Shown here in pieces: positions 50,452 through 58,180 of a stretch of 64,000 bases of DNA. Source of the DNA: JANPPS01 sp964242575 (GTDB lineage: Bacteria; Pseudomonadota; Alphaproteobacteria; Acetobacterales; Acetobacteraceae); NCBI GenBank assembly GCA_964242575.1, contig CAXTCN010000013.1, positions 1 through 64,000 on the forward strand. Direction: 5' to 3'. Within the stretch, counting starts at the first letter, position 1, and each line of letters starts with the position of its first letter. Position numbers and translations under genes: made by a program. The notes under the pieces are model-generated. The model had not been told where the DNA came from, searched no databases, and saw nothing but the letters and a program-made list of their open reading frames with translations.

Positions 50452-51156
50452 TTAACGTTTGATAATAAAAGATTGGCCGGTCGGCAAGGTCACCACTGGC
50501 TCTTCGCGGCCCAGGAAATAGTCGTCGACCGCACGTCGGGCGCCCGGACAGGTCGCAAAGCCGTAATCGTCGAACAACAGCAACCCTCCGGTCACCAGCC
50601 GCGGGTATGCAAACTTGATGGACGCCGAAATCGAGGCATGCAGGTCGAGGTCGATATGCGCGAACCTCAGCGTTGCCGCCTCCAAGCCACCGAACGTTTC
50701 CGGCACCAGTCCCGGGCGGAACTCCAGGAACGGGTCAGCGCCCACCAGCGCTTGGACGCTCGTGAGAGACACGTCGGCGAAATCGCCCTCAACATGCAAG
50801 TCCCACGCCGGGTTGGCGGGCGGCATGCCGCTGAACGTGTCGAACATCCGGAACGCCGGCGGCTCCGGCGCGAAGTATCGTGCGAGCAAGTTGCGGATGA
50901 ACGCTGCCGTGCCGCCGCGGTACACGCCCAGCTCCCATACCTCCCCCGGCAGCGAAACCGTCGAGCGCAGCAGTTGCTTCAGGATGAACAGCCGGTGCCG
51001 GTCCACCAGCGCCACGGCGTCGTGCCGGGCAAGCTGCTCGCCCAGCGCGGCGATGTCGGGGTCCAGCGCCCATGCATGCAACACCGGCAAATCCGATTGC
51101 CAAATTCCGTACGCGTGGGCGTCGGGCAGCCCGGGCGCAGCCGTCACCGTGGACAC
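50452..51156 (-). CDS. TylF/MycF-like sugar O-methyltransferase
   Basis: The product has 234 aa from GTG 51156. The motifs VSLPGEVWELGVYRGGTAAFIRNLLARYF (SAM binding), FRMFDTFSGMPP, and FAHIDLDLHASISASIKFAYPRLVTGGLLLFDDYGFATCPGARRAVDDYF (metal-binding Asp pair) are those of TylF-type methyltransferases, which methylate sugar hydroxyls with Mg2+. Its start lies 13 bp inside the end of the upstream gene, so they are co-translated. It is the last gene of the minus-strand glycan cluster. Confidence 0.85.
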   Translation of the reverse strand: MSTVTAAPGLPDAHAYGIWQSDLPVLHAWALDPDIAALGEQLARHDAVALVDRHRLFILKQLLRSTVSLPGEVWELGVYRGGTAAFIRNLLARYFAPEPPAFRMFDTFSGMPPANPAWDLHVEGDFADVSLTSVQALVGADPFLEFRPGLVPETFGGLEAATLRFAHIDLDLHASISASIKFAYPRLVTGGLLLFDDYGFATCPGARRAVDDYFLGREEPVVTLPTGQSFIIKR

Positions 51157-53051
51157 GCCGCATCCTCCGCGGATTTGCGGGCGATAACGAGGTTCTGGTT
51201 CGACCCGAGATAGCCGAACTCCTGCGACCAGTACAGCATGCAGCGCGCCTCCGCGAAGCCGATCCGGCGCAGGGCGCCGAGCACGTTGAGGCCGAGATAG
51301 CGGAAGCACAACGAGCCTTGCTCCGAAACGGGGTTGCCGTGGTACTCCGGCTCGGCCAGGTGCTCGTAGGAGCCGTCCGCGCGCACCCGCACGCGGTCCA
51401 CCACCGCCCCATGCCCGAACTGCGTCGGCGCCGCGAACAACAGGGCGCCGCCGGGCCGGAGCACGCGGTGGCACTCGCGCAGCGCCGCATCGAGGTCCTC
51501 GACGTGCTCCAGCACATCGAACGACAGCACGGCGTCGAACGCCTGGTCCGCGAAGGTCAGCCGGCAAACGTCCTCGTGGCGCACGCCGTCGTACAGTGCG
51601 CCGCGCTGGTGGTCCGGGCCAAGGAACTCCGAGCCTTGCGTGCCCGGCCAGCGCAGCTTCAGCCACTTGAACAGCCGCGTGACGCCCTCGGTCACGTACA
51701 GGCGCGCGTCGGCGGACGGCTGGATGTCGCGCTGCAACACGTGCATGGCGGCGCGGATACGGTTCGGGAAGCCGCAGCGGCACGTCAGGTGTTCCCGCCA
51801 GTTCGGCGCCAGCCGGCCATCCGCGGCCGTCTCGTGGGCATACTCGTAGCCCGTTCCGAACTCCGCGTGGGTGCGGCACATGGCGCAGGTGCCGGGCAGG
51901 GTGAACCACTCGGTGGAGCGCGGCAGCACGGCCAGTTCAGCCGCCCGGTGCGCCTCGAACGCTGGCTGGTGCAGCGCCGCCACATGGCAGTACTCGTCCC
52001 AGTCCTGGACATCCTGGGTGTACAGGTCCCCATCGAGCAACGGCCGGTCTATTGCCTTCGCGTCCCGCTCGATCTGCGACGCCGCCGCCTCCGGCGTATG
52101 CAGGTTTTGGCCGCCAACGCCGTTCCAGCGGAACGCGTAGCGCAACCGGCCATACCGCAGGTACCCGGCCCGCAGCACCTGGTCCCGCCAGCACGCCTGC
52201 AACAGCAGCAGGTCGCCGACCGCATGGCGGTCAAGCCACCAGCCGTGGCGCGAGAACGCCTCCGGCTTGGTCAGCTCATGCCCGCTGAAATGGGCGAAGC
52301 GCAGCGGCACGCCGTTCGCGGACCACCCGTCCGGGCCAAGCTCCACCTGGCGCTCCAGCACGTTCCAGTACGCCACGTTATACCCGGCGTGCCGCAGCAC
52401 GTGCACCCGGTCGATCAGCGCCGGGAACAGGTCCGCCCATTTCTGGTCCACGAACAACCCGCGCGGCACGTCGATCACGCACTCCCGCTCGAGCCGGTCC
52501 GCCCACCAGGCCATCAGCCGGCGTGTCTCCGCCGTGTCGCGGATGCCGAGGAAGCCCAGGTTGTAGATGCCGAACCGCAACGGCGTATCGTTCGGGAACA
52601 GCTCTGGCCGACTGCCCGGCTCCAGGACATGCGGCGTCAGCACCACCTGCGCCCCGGCCTGGAACGCGTCATGCACCTCCTGCAGCGGCCCGGTCACATA
52701 GATATCTGGGTCCAAGTAAAGGATCGCATGGCCGGGATGGCGCGCCATCAGCCGCCGGAATAGCAGCGGCTTGATGGCGGTGCACAGCTCGGTGATGTTG
52801 TAGCGCTCCGCCATGCCCCAGACCCGCATGTCGCGCAGGCCCGGAAGGTCGATGACCTCGAAGCCCAGCTCCGCCTCATTGAACCCGGCGCGCTGGTCGC
52901 ACAGGCCCAGGACGAAGCGGATGCCGGGGTTGTGCTGCCGCAGGCTGTCGTGCAGCACCCGGGCATAGGGGATGAAGTTGCGGGCGGCGATGGTGAACAC
53001 GATTAGTTCTTTCGGCAAGCCCGCAGGCGCCGCGCGCATCTCAGAGCTCAT
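51144..53051 (-). CDS. Fusion of a GT8-like glycosyltransferase and a SAM methyltransferase
   Basis: The product has 635 aa. The first half (about 15-300) is a GT-A-like glycosyltransferase: ELIVFTIAARNFIPYARVLHDSLRQHNP, AILYLDPDIYVTGPL (DxD metal motif) and LRFGIYNLGFLGIRDTAETRRLMAWWADRL. A cysteine-containing linker follows (CAMCRTHAEF, and CRCGFPNRIRAAMHVL about 420-440). The C-terminal third is a class I methyltransferase: FDAVLSFDVLEHVEDLDAALRECHRVLRPGGALLFAAPT. Both parts look complete, so one polypeptide may add and then methylate a sugar. Confidence 0.82.
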   Translation of the reverse strand: MSSEMRAAPAGLPKELIVFTIAARNFIPYARVLHDSLRQHNPGIRFVLGLCDQRAGFNEAELGFEVIDLPGLRDMRVWGMAERYNITELCTAIKPLLFRRLMARHPGHAILYLDPDIYVTGPLQEVHDAFQAGAQVVLTPHVLEPGSRPELFPNDTPLRFGIYNLGFLGIRDTAETRRLMAWWADRLERECVIDVPRGLFVDQKWADLFPALIDRVHVLRHAGYNVAYWNVLERQVELGPDGWSANGVPLRFAHFSGHELTKPEAFSRHGWWLDRHAVGDLLLLQACWRDQVLRAGYLRYGRLRYAFRWNGVGGQNLHTPEAAASQIERDAKAIDRPLLDGDLYTQDVQDWDEYCHVAALHQPAFEAHRAAELAVLPRSTEWFTLPGTCAMCRTHAEFGTGYEYAHETAADGRLAPNWREHLTCRCGFPNRIRAAMHVLQRDIQPSADARLYVTEGVTRLFKWLKLRWPGTQGSEFLGPDHQRGALYDGVRHEDVCRLTFADQAFDAVLSFDVLEHVEDLDAALRECHRVLRPGGALLFAAPTQFGHGAVVDRVRVRADGSYEHLAEPEYHGNPVSEQGSLCFRYLGLNVLGALRRIGFAEARCMLYWSQEFGYLGSNQNLVIARKSAEDAACPR

Positions 53052-53775
53052 CGGTGTTCAGGAACGGCCCGGCCGCGGGGTTGGCGGCCTTCAACGTCCG
53101 CATGTCGTCCCGGTACTGGTTCAGGTGCGCGCGCAGGGCGGGCGCGGGCTGCTGGTCCTCACGCGGGCGGCGGCCGGTGCGGGCCTCCTCCGGACCGGCC
53201 TTGCGCAGCACGAACTCAATCGCGCACTCGCCCACCGGCGTTTGCGTCTGGTCGTAGCGCGGCAGGGCGTAGCGGTAGGTGGCGTCCAGCAGCTCGACCC
53301 TCTCGACGCGCGCCGCCGGGCCAAGTCCGCGCAGCAGGTCCAGCACGTTGAATGAGCGCGAACTCCAGCTCGCGTGCTTCCACATCGTAAAGCTGCATTT
53401 GTGGTCCTGGTTGAACGTGCTGGGGAAGCAGTCCTGCTCGTACAGGTCCTCGTCCGGCACCAGCACCACCATGTGCCCGCCGGGCCGGAGCACGCGCAGC
53501 CAGTGGCGCAGCGCCTCGGCCGGGTCGTGCAGGTGCTCCAGGCAGTGGCTGGAATGCACGAAGTCGAACGCGGCGTCGGGCACGCCGTCCATGCGCTGCG
53601 CGTCGCCGTCCTCCCGGTCCCAGACGCGGACGCTGCGCATGAGCGGGAACAGCTCGGCGTACAGGCTGAGCGGGTCGGGCTTGCCGCCAATGTCCACGCC
53701 GTCGCCCACGAAGTAGCGGCGCATGAAGTTGGGCTGCGACAGCCGGCGGGCGATGGATTTGCTGCACTCCTTCAT
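53041..53775 (-). CDS. SAM-dependent methyltransferase, class I
   Basis: This 244-aa enzyme has MRRYFVGDGVDIGGKPDPLSLYAELFP, then FDFVHSSHCLEHLHDPAEALRHWLRVLRPGGHMVVLVPDEDLYEQ, the post-I and motif pattern of methyltransferases from glycan clusters. The last 50 residues (PREDQQPAPALRAHLNQYRDDMRTLKAANPAAG) are a separate helical tail. It overlaps the downstream fusion gene by 11 bp. Its start overlaps the ancestral stop of the preceding repeat/glycosyltransferase gene. Confidence 0.82.
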   Translation of the reverse strand: MKECSKSIARRLSQPNFMRRYFVGDGVDIGGKPDPLSLYAELFPLMRSVRVWDREDGDAQRMDGVPDAAFDFVHSSHCLEHLHDPAEALRHWLRVLRPGGHMVVLVPDEDLYEQDCFPSTFNQDHKCSFTMWKHASWSSRSFNVLDLLRGLGPAARVERVELLDATYRYALPRYDQTQTPVGECAIEFVLRKAGPEEARTGRRPREDQQPAPALRAHLNQYRDDMRTLKAANPAAGPFLNTDEL

Positions 53776-53903
53776 GCCGGCCCGTGCGACGGGCCAGCGA
53801 CCGGGATGCCGACGCTGGCGTGGTATTGCTGCCGCACCGTTTGGGCCGAGAAGCGATGCGCCACCACGGCATAGCCGGCGCGGGACAGGGCAATAAGCCG
53901 CTT
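53772..53903 (-). pseudogene. Untranslated C-terminal end of the repeat/glycosyltransferase gene
   Basis: Directly after the TAA at 53904-53906 the same frame continues KRLIALSRAGYAVVAHRFSAQTVRQQYHASVGIPVAGPSHGPA to a TGA at 53772-53774. That TGA overlaps the next gene's ATG in the usual ATGA manner. The peptide looks like the final helix of GT-B enzymes. A single base change to TAA, or a sequence error, explains it. Confidence 0.65.
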
Positions 53904-56846
53904 TTAGTCGTCATACAGCCGCAGCACGGCCGCCGCGCACGCCTCCGCCGTGTCCGCCAGCACGAAGCCTGCGCCGGGTTCGAGGCCGGTCCCCTCGGCG
54001 GCGATCTCCGAGCACAGCGCCGGCACCCCGGCCGCGAGGCTCGAGATCAGCTTCATCTTCACCCCGGCCCCATAACGCAGCGGCGCGACCGTCATCCGCA
54101 CGGTGTCGAGCAGCCCATCCAGGTCCGGCACGAAGCCGCGCACCTGCACGGACGGCCCGGCATACGCCGCGAACTCGGGCGGCGGATCGCTGCCAACGAT
54201 CAGCAGCGGGATGTCCGGCCGCGCCGCGGACACCAGCGGCCAAATGCGCTCGCACAGGAAGCGCACCGCATCGACGTTCGGCTGGTGGTTGTAGCCGCCG
54301 ATGAACGCCACGCCGTGCCGGGAGGCGGGCACGTAAGGCGCGGGCGGGCGGTTGGCGTACTCCGGGTCAATCCGCACGGCGTGCCCGCCCACGCCGGCGT
54401 CGCGCAGCACCGACAGCTCGTGCTCCGACACCACCACCGTCGCGTCCGCCTCTCGCGCGATCGCCAGCTCGCGCCGCTTGACGTCGAGCGCGCCCTGGAA
54501 CAGGTCCACGCTATCGCGCAGCACGGCCTCCCGGACTAGGCGGAGGTGGTGCAGGTCGCCGGGGTGGAACACCAGGCGCGCGCCGGGCCACTTGGCGCGC
54601 AGCGCCTCCATGTGCCGGCCGCCGCAGGTGACGCGGGACATGACCACCACCGCGAACTCGTCCGTGGCGCCGGCGATGTATTGCTCGCTGCTCTGGGCGA
54701 ACGGCGCCTGGATGACGCGGATGCCCCGCGCAACCACCGCCTCCGGCGCGCCGTCCAAGTCCGCATCCGGCAGCAAGGTCACGTCGTAGCCATACTCGCC
54801 GAACATCTCCATGAGTTGCAGCGCGTAGTGCGACCCGGCGTCGAACCCAGCCCGGGGCACGATTGAGTCTATGAGAAGCATCCTGGGCCGGCGAGCTTCC
54901 GGCACCGGCGCGTGCGGCAGCGGGACGGCGGCAGGACCGCTGTGCCCCGGCAACTGGTCGGGCAACACGGCTTGCGCGGCTGGCAGGAACCGGCCATCCC
55001 CGGCACCGCTGATGCCGAGGAACAGCCCGGCCAAGCCAAGCTCCTGGTCCCAGGCTCGGCCCGCATCCAGCACCGCCGCAAGCCTCGCCGCCACCACCGG
55101 CCCGGCAGTGGCCAAGCCGCTGCGGGCGTACGCCAAGTCCGGGTGCGCCGGGTCTGCGCCGACGCCACGCGGGACCGCCATGCGCTCGGTCGTGAACCCC
55201 GCGTGGAACACGTCGCCGGCCCGGTCCACCACCATGGGGTGCGCGGGACGCCCGAGCGCAGCCTCGGCGGCCAGGCGCAGGATATCCGGCCGCGCGACGT
55301 GGGCCTCGCCAGCCACCAGGACCACCGGCGTATGCGGCGGCAGTTCTGGCGGGCGGGCCATCCAGGCAGCCAGCGCGTCCGCGTCCGCGACCTGCAGCAC
55401 CCAACCGATGCCGCACGGCCGCACGCCCCCATCGGCTTCCACTGGCAGGCCAGCGCCGCCGGCCTCCGTCAGTTGGCCCTGCCGTGCGTCCGCCTCGGCC
55501 GGGCCGACCAGGATCACGAGCGCCTGGTGCGCCACGCCATCGAACGCCGGCCGCGGCGGACCCGGCCAGTCCGCCAGCGGCGTTCCCCACCCGAGCGCGC
55601 GCCCGTGCCACAAGTAATGCCGCATGGGCCTGCGGTCCGCGGCATAGGCCAGGTAGCGGCTAGCATACCGCGCGCCACGGAACTCCGGCGCAGTCGGCAA
55701 CCCGGCCGCCTCGCCCCGCAGGATATAGTGCACGAGCGGCGACGGTTCCGATCCCATGCGCGCGCCGTGCATGGCGCGGTAGAATATCGGCGAGAACGCC
55801 GGATTGGGCCGCAGCCCCGCGCCCTCCCCGTGCCGCAGGTAATGCGCCATGTCCGGCATGCCCGGTTGCGGCAGTTGCGCGCGGTAGTGCTCGACGCTGA
55901 AGTACGGGTGCGGCGTCTGCCCGTGCCTCCAGCCGTGATGCAAGTAGAACAGCAGCGCCGGAATGGCCGCGTTGTCGTGGTAGGTGGCGCGGTACCAGAC
56001 CTCGTCCACCAGTGGCGAGGGCGACGCCATCTGGTGCGAGGCATGGTCGAGGTAATGCAGCACATCCGGCCGGTCCGGCGGCTCGGACAGTTGCGCGCGG
56101 TAGAATGCGGGGTCGAACAGCGGATGCGGGGCGCGGCCCTCCTGCCAGCCCTGCCGCAAGTAATGCGCCAGCGGCTCGGTGGCGGTCAGCTCCGGCGCCT
56201 GCGCCAAGTAGAACGTGGGATCGAACAGCGGATGCGGTCGCCCCCCCTCGGCCCAGCCATGCCGGACGTAATGCTGCAACGGCTCTATCCCGGTGCCGGC
56301 AAGGTCCTCACGCTCCGACAGGTAGTAACCTGGATCGAACAGCGGATGCGGCCGCAAGCCCAACCGCCAGCCTTCGGTGACGAAGTGCCGGAACAGGTCC
56401 CCCGGCGGCGGCCCTGGCAGTTGGGCCTGGTAGAACGCTGGGTCGAACAACGGGTGGGGCGACGCGCCCTGCTGCCAGCCGGTCCGGGCATAGTGCGACA
56501 GCGGCGACATTTCGTTGCCGGGCGATGCGTCGGGCGCGCGGCAGTGCGCGCCGTCGAACAGCGGGTGCGGCGACAGGCCCTCGCGCCAGCCTTGGTCGAG
56601 GTAGTGCCCGAACGGCTCGATCCCCTCCGCCAACAGGGCAGGCCGCTGCTGGAGGTAGAACGCCGGGTCGAACAGGACATGCGGCAATGCGCTCTCACGC
56701 CAGCCATGCACGAGGTAGTGTTCCAGCAGGTTCACATCGGTGCCGACCAGGTCCGGACGCTGCTGCAGGTAGTACTCGGGATCGAACAGGGCAGCGACGG
56801 CCGGCTCCGTTCCCATTGCGCCATCCCCGCCGTCCCATGCTGCCAT
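53904..56846 (-). CDS. Glycosyltransferase with N-terminal array of LFDPxxY repeats
   Basis: The product is about 980 aa (1005 if ATG 56921 is used). The first 400 residues are ten to eleven units of 36-38 aa of the form LFDPAFYLxQxP...PLxHYLxxGWxEGxxPHP, seemingly a helical repeat surface. After a middle domain (VVLVAGEAHVARPDILRLAAEAALG) comes a GT-B glycosyltransferase: PRMLLIDSIVPRAGFDAGSHYALQLMEMF, VVVSEHELSVLRDAG, IGGYNHQPNVDAVRFLCERIWPLV and VAPLRYGAGVKMKLISSLAAGVPALCSE. It ends at a TAA after RLYDD, within the usual last helix. The next 43 codons still read like the natural end, so it seems truncated by a nonsense change. Confidence 0.82.
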   Translation of the reverse strand: MAAWDGGDGAMGTEPAVAALFDPEYYLQQRPDLVGTDVNLLEHYLVHGWRESALPHVLFDPAFYLQQRPALLAEGIEPFGHYLDQGWREGLSPHPLFDGAHCRAPDASPGNEMSPLSHYARTGWQQGASPHPLFDPAFYQAQLPGPPPGDLFRHFVTEGWRLGLRPHPLFDPGYYLSEREDLAGTGIEPLQHYVRHGWAEGGRPHPLFDPTFYLAQAPELTATEPLAHYLRQGWQEGRAPHPLFDPAFYRAQLSEPPDRPDVLHYLDHASHQMASPSPLVDEVWYRATYHDNAAIPALLFYLHHGWRHGQTPHPYFSVEHYRAQLPQPGMPDMAHYLRHGEGAGLRPNPAFSPIFYRAMHGARMGSEPSPLVHYILRGEAAGLPTAPEFRGARYASRYLAYAADRRPMRHYLWHGRALGWGTPLADWPGPPRPAFDGVAHQALVILVGPAEADARQGQLTEAGGAGLPVEADGGVRPCGIGWVLQVADADALAAWMARPPELPPHTPVVLVAGEAHVARPDILRLAAEAALGRPAHPMVVDRAGDVFHAGFTTERMAVPRGVGADPAHPDLAYARSGLATAGPVVAARLAAVLDAGRAWDQELGLAGLFLGISGAGDGRFLPAAQAVLPDQLPGHSGPAAVPLPHAPVPEARRPRMLLIDSIVPRAGFDAGSHYALQLMEMFGEYGYDVTLLPDADLDGAPEAVVARGIRVIQAPFAQSSEQYIAGATDEFAVVVMSRVTCGGRHMEALRAKWPGARLVFHPGDLHHLRLVREAVLRDSVDLFQGALDVKRRELAIAREADATVVVSEHELSVLRDAGVGGHAVRIDPEYANRPPAPYVPASRHGVAFIGGYNHQPNVDAVRFLCERIWPLVSAARPDIPLLIVGSDPPPEFAAYAGPSVQVRGFVPDLDGLLDTVRMTVAPLRYGAGVKMKLISSLAAGVPALCSEIAAEGTGLEPGAGFVLADTAEACAAAVLRLYDD

Positions 56847-56959
56847 GCTGCTACCCCAGATTGCAAAGCGGACAAAACCACGTCCTCGCGCCGCGTCATA
56901 GTCTTCCCGCGCGCCATCCATGGCTGTCCCGTGCTACCCGGGCACGGTATGCTCGCGGC

Positions 56960-58066
56960 ATGGCCGTGACCCTATCCTTCTATATCGCCCGGCAATTCCT
57001 GCTGGCGGTGCTGTCCATGCTGGCGGCGCTCGCGGGCCTCGTGCTGCTGTTCGACTTCATCGAGCTGTTGCGCCGCTCCGCCACCAAACCCGACGCGACG
57101 TTCGGGCTGGTGAGCGAAATCGCCGTGCTGCGGCTGCCGTTCGTGACCATCCAAATCCTGCCGTTCGCCGTGTTGCTTGGCGGCATCCTGGCGTTCTGGC
57201 GGCTGACGCGGTCCTCCGAGCTGATCGTCGCGCGCGCGTCCGGCGTGTCCGCCTGGCAGTTCCTCGCCGCGCCGCTCGCGTGCGCGCTGCTGCTGGGCGC
57301 GCTCACGACCGGCGCCATAAGCCCGCTCAGCTCGGCGATGCTGGCGCGGGCGGAGCTGCTGGACAACGCCTACCTCCGCACCGGCGGCGGCCCAGCGGCG
57401 CTGTCGGGCGGACAGCTCTGGCTGCGGCAGTCCGATCGGGCGCTGGACCCGCAGGGCGTCGCCATCCTGCACGCGCGCTCGGTCCGCCTACAGGGCAAGG
57501 CCCTGGTGGCGCAGGACGTGAGCGTGTTCCGCCTAGACGGACAGGACCGTCTGCTGACCCGGATCGAGAGCGCGCGCGCCACGCTCGGCAGGGGCTTCTG
57601 GACCCTGGAGGGCGCCCGCAGCATCAAGCCGGACAGCCTGCCGGAGCCGGTCGGCACCATCCAACTGGCAACGGACCTCACCGTCGGCCGGGTGCAGGAC
57701 AGCTTCGCCTCGCCAGACACGCTGTCCGTGTGGACATTGCCGGACTTCATCGGGCTGCTGGAGCGTTCCGGCTTCTCCGCCATCCGGCACCGGCTGCACT
57801 TCCAGGAGCTGCTGGCGCTGCCGTTGCTGGCCGGCACCATGGCCCTGGTCTCGGCCGGGTTCAGCATGCGCGCGACCCGGCGCGGCGGCGTGGCGCAAAT
57901 GATCGCCAGCGGCGTCGCGGCCGGGTTCGCGCTGTTTGTGGTGAGCAAGGTCGCGGCCGAGTTCGGCCAGTCCGGCGCGTTGCCGGCGGCGCTCGCGGCC
58001 TGGGCGCCGGCGGGGGCGGGGCTGATGCTCGCTGTGGCGCTGCTGCTGCACCTGGAGGACGGCTAG
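56960..58066 (+). CDS. lptG: LPS export ABC permease LptG
   Basis: This 368-aa inner-membrane protein is one of the two permeases that lift lipopolysaccharide out of the inner membrane (LptB2FG). It starts MAVTLSFYIARQFLLAVLSMLAALAGLVLLFDFIELLRRSATKP, the LptG-type first helices. A periplasmic beta-jellyroll follows (about 130-270), then three closing helices (LALPLLAGTMALVSAGFS...). Its position directly before lptD supports LptG rather than LptF. The usual lptF upstream is not here; the glycan cluster occupies that side instead. Confidence 0.88.
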   Translation: MAVTLSFYIARQFLLAVLSMLAALAGLVLLFDFIELLRRSATKPDATFGLVSEIAVLRLPFVTIQILPFAVLLGGILAFWRLTRSSELIVARASGVSAWQFLAAPLACALLLGALTTGAISPLSSAMLARAELLDNAYLRTGGGPAALSGGQLWLRQSDRALDPQGVAILHARSVRLQGKALVAQDVSVFRLDGQDRLLTRIESARATLGRGFWTLEGARSIKPDSLPEPVGTIQLATDLTVGRVQDSFASPDTLSVWTLPDFIGLLERSGFSAIRHRLHFQELLALPLLAGTMALVSAGFSMRATRRGGVAQMIASGVAAGFALFVVSKVAAEFGQSGALPAALAAWAPAGAGLMLAVALLLHLEDG

Positions 58067-58180
58067 CGCCAAAGCCCGCCGCATGGCCGTTCGCGCCCTT
58101 TAAGCCTGCGTCCCATCCGGCTAAGCTGATTGCATGGCAAACATAATACCGTCCGGACCCCGCCAGACGCCGGCGCCGCA

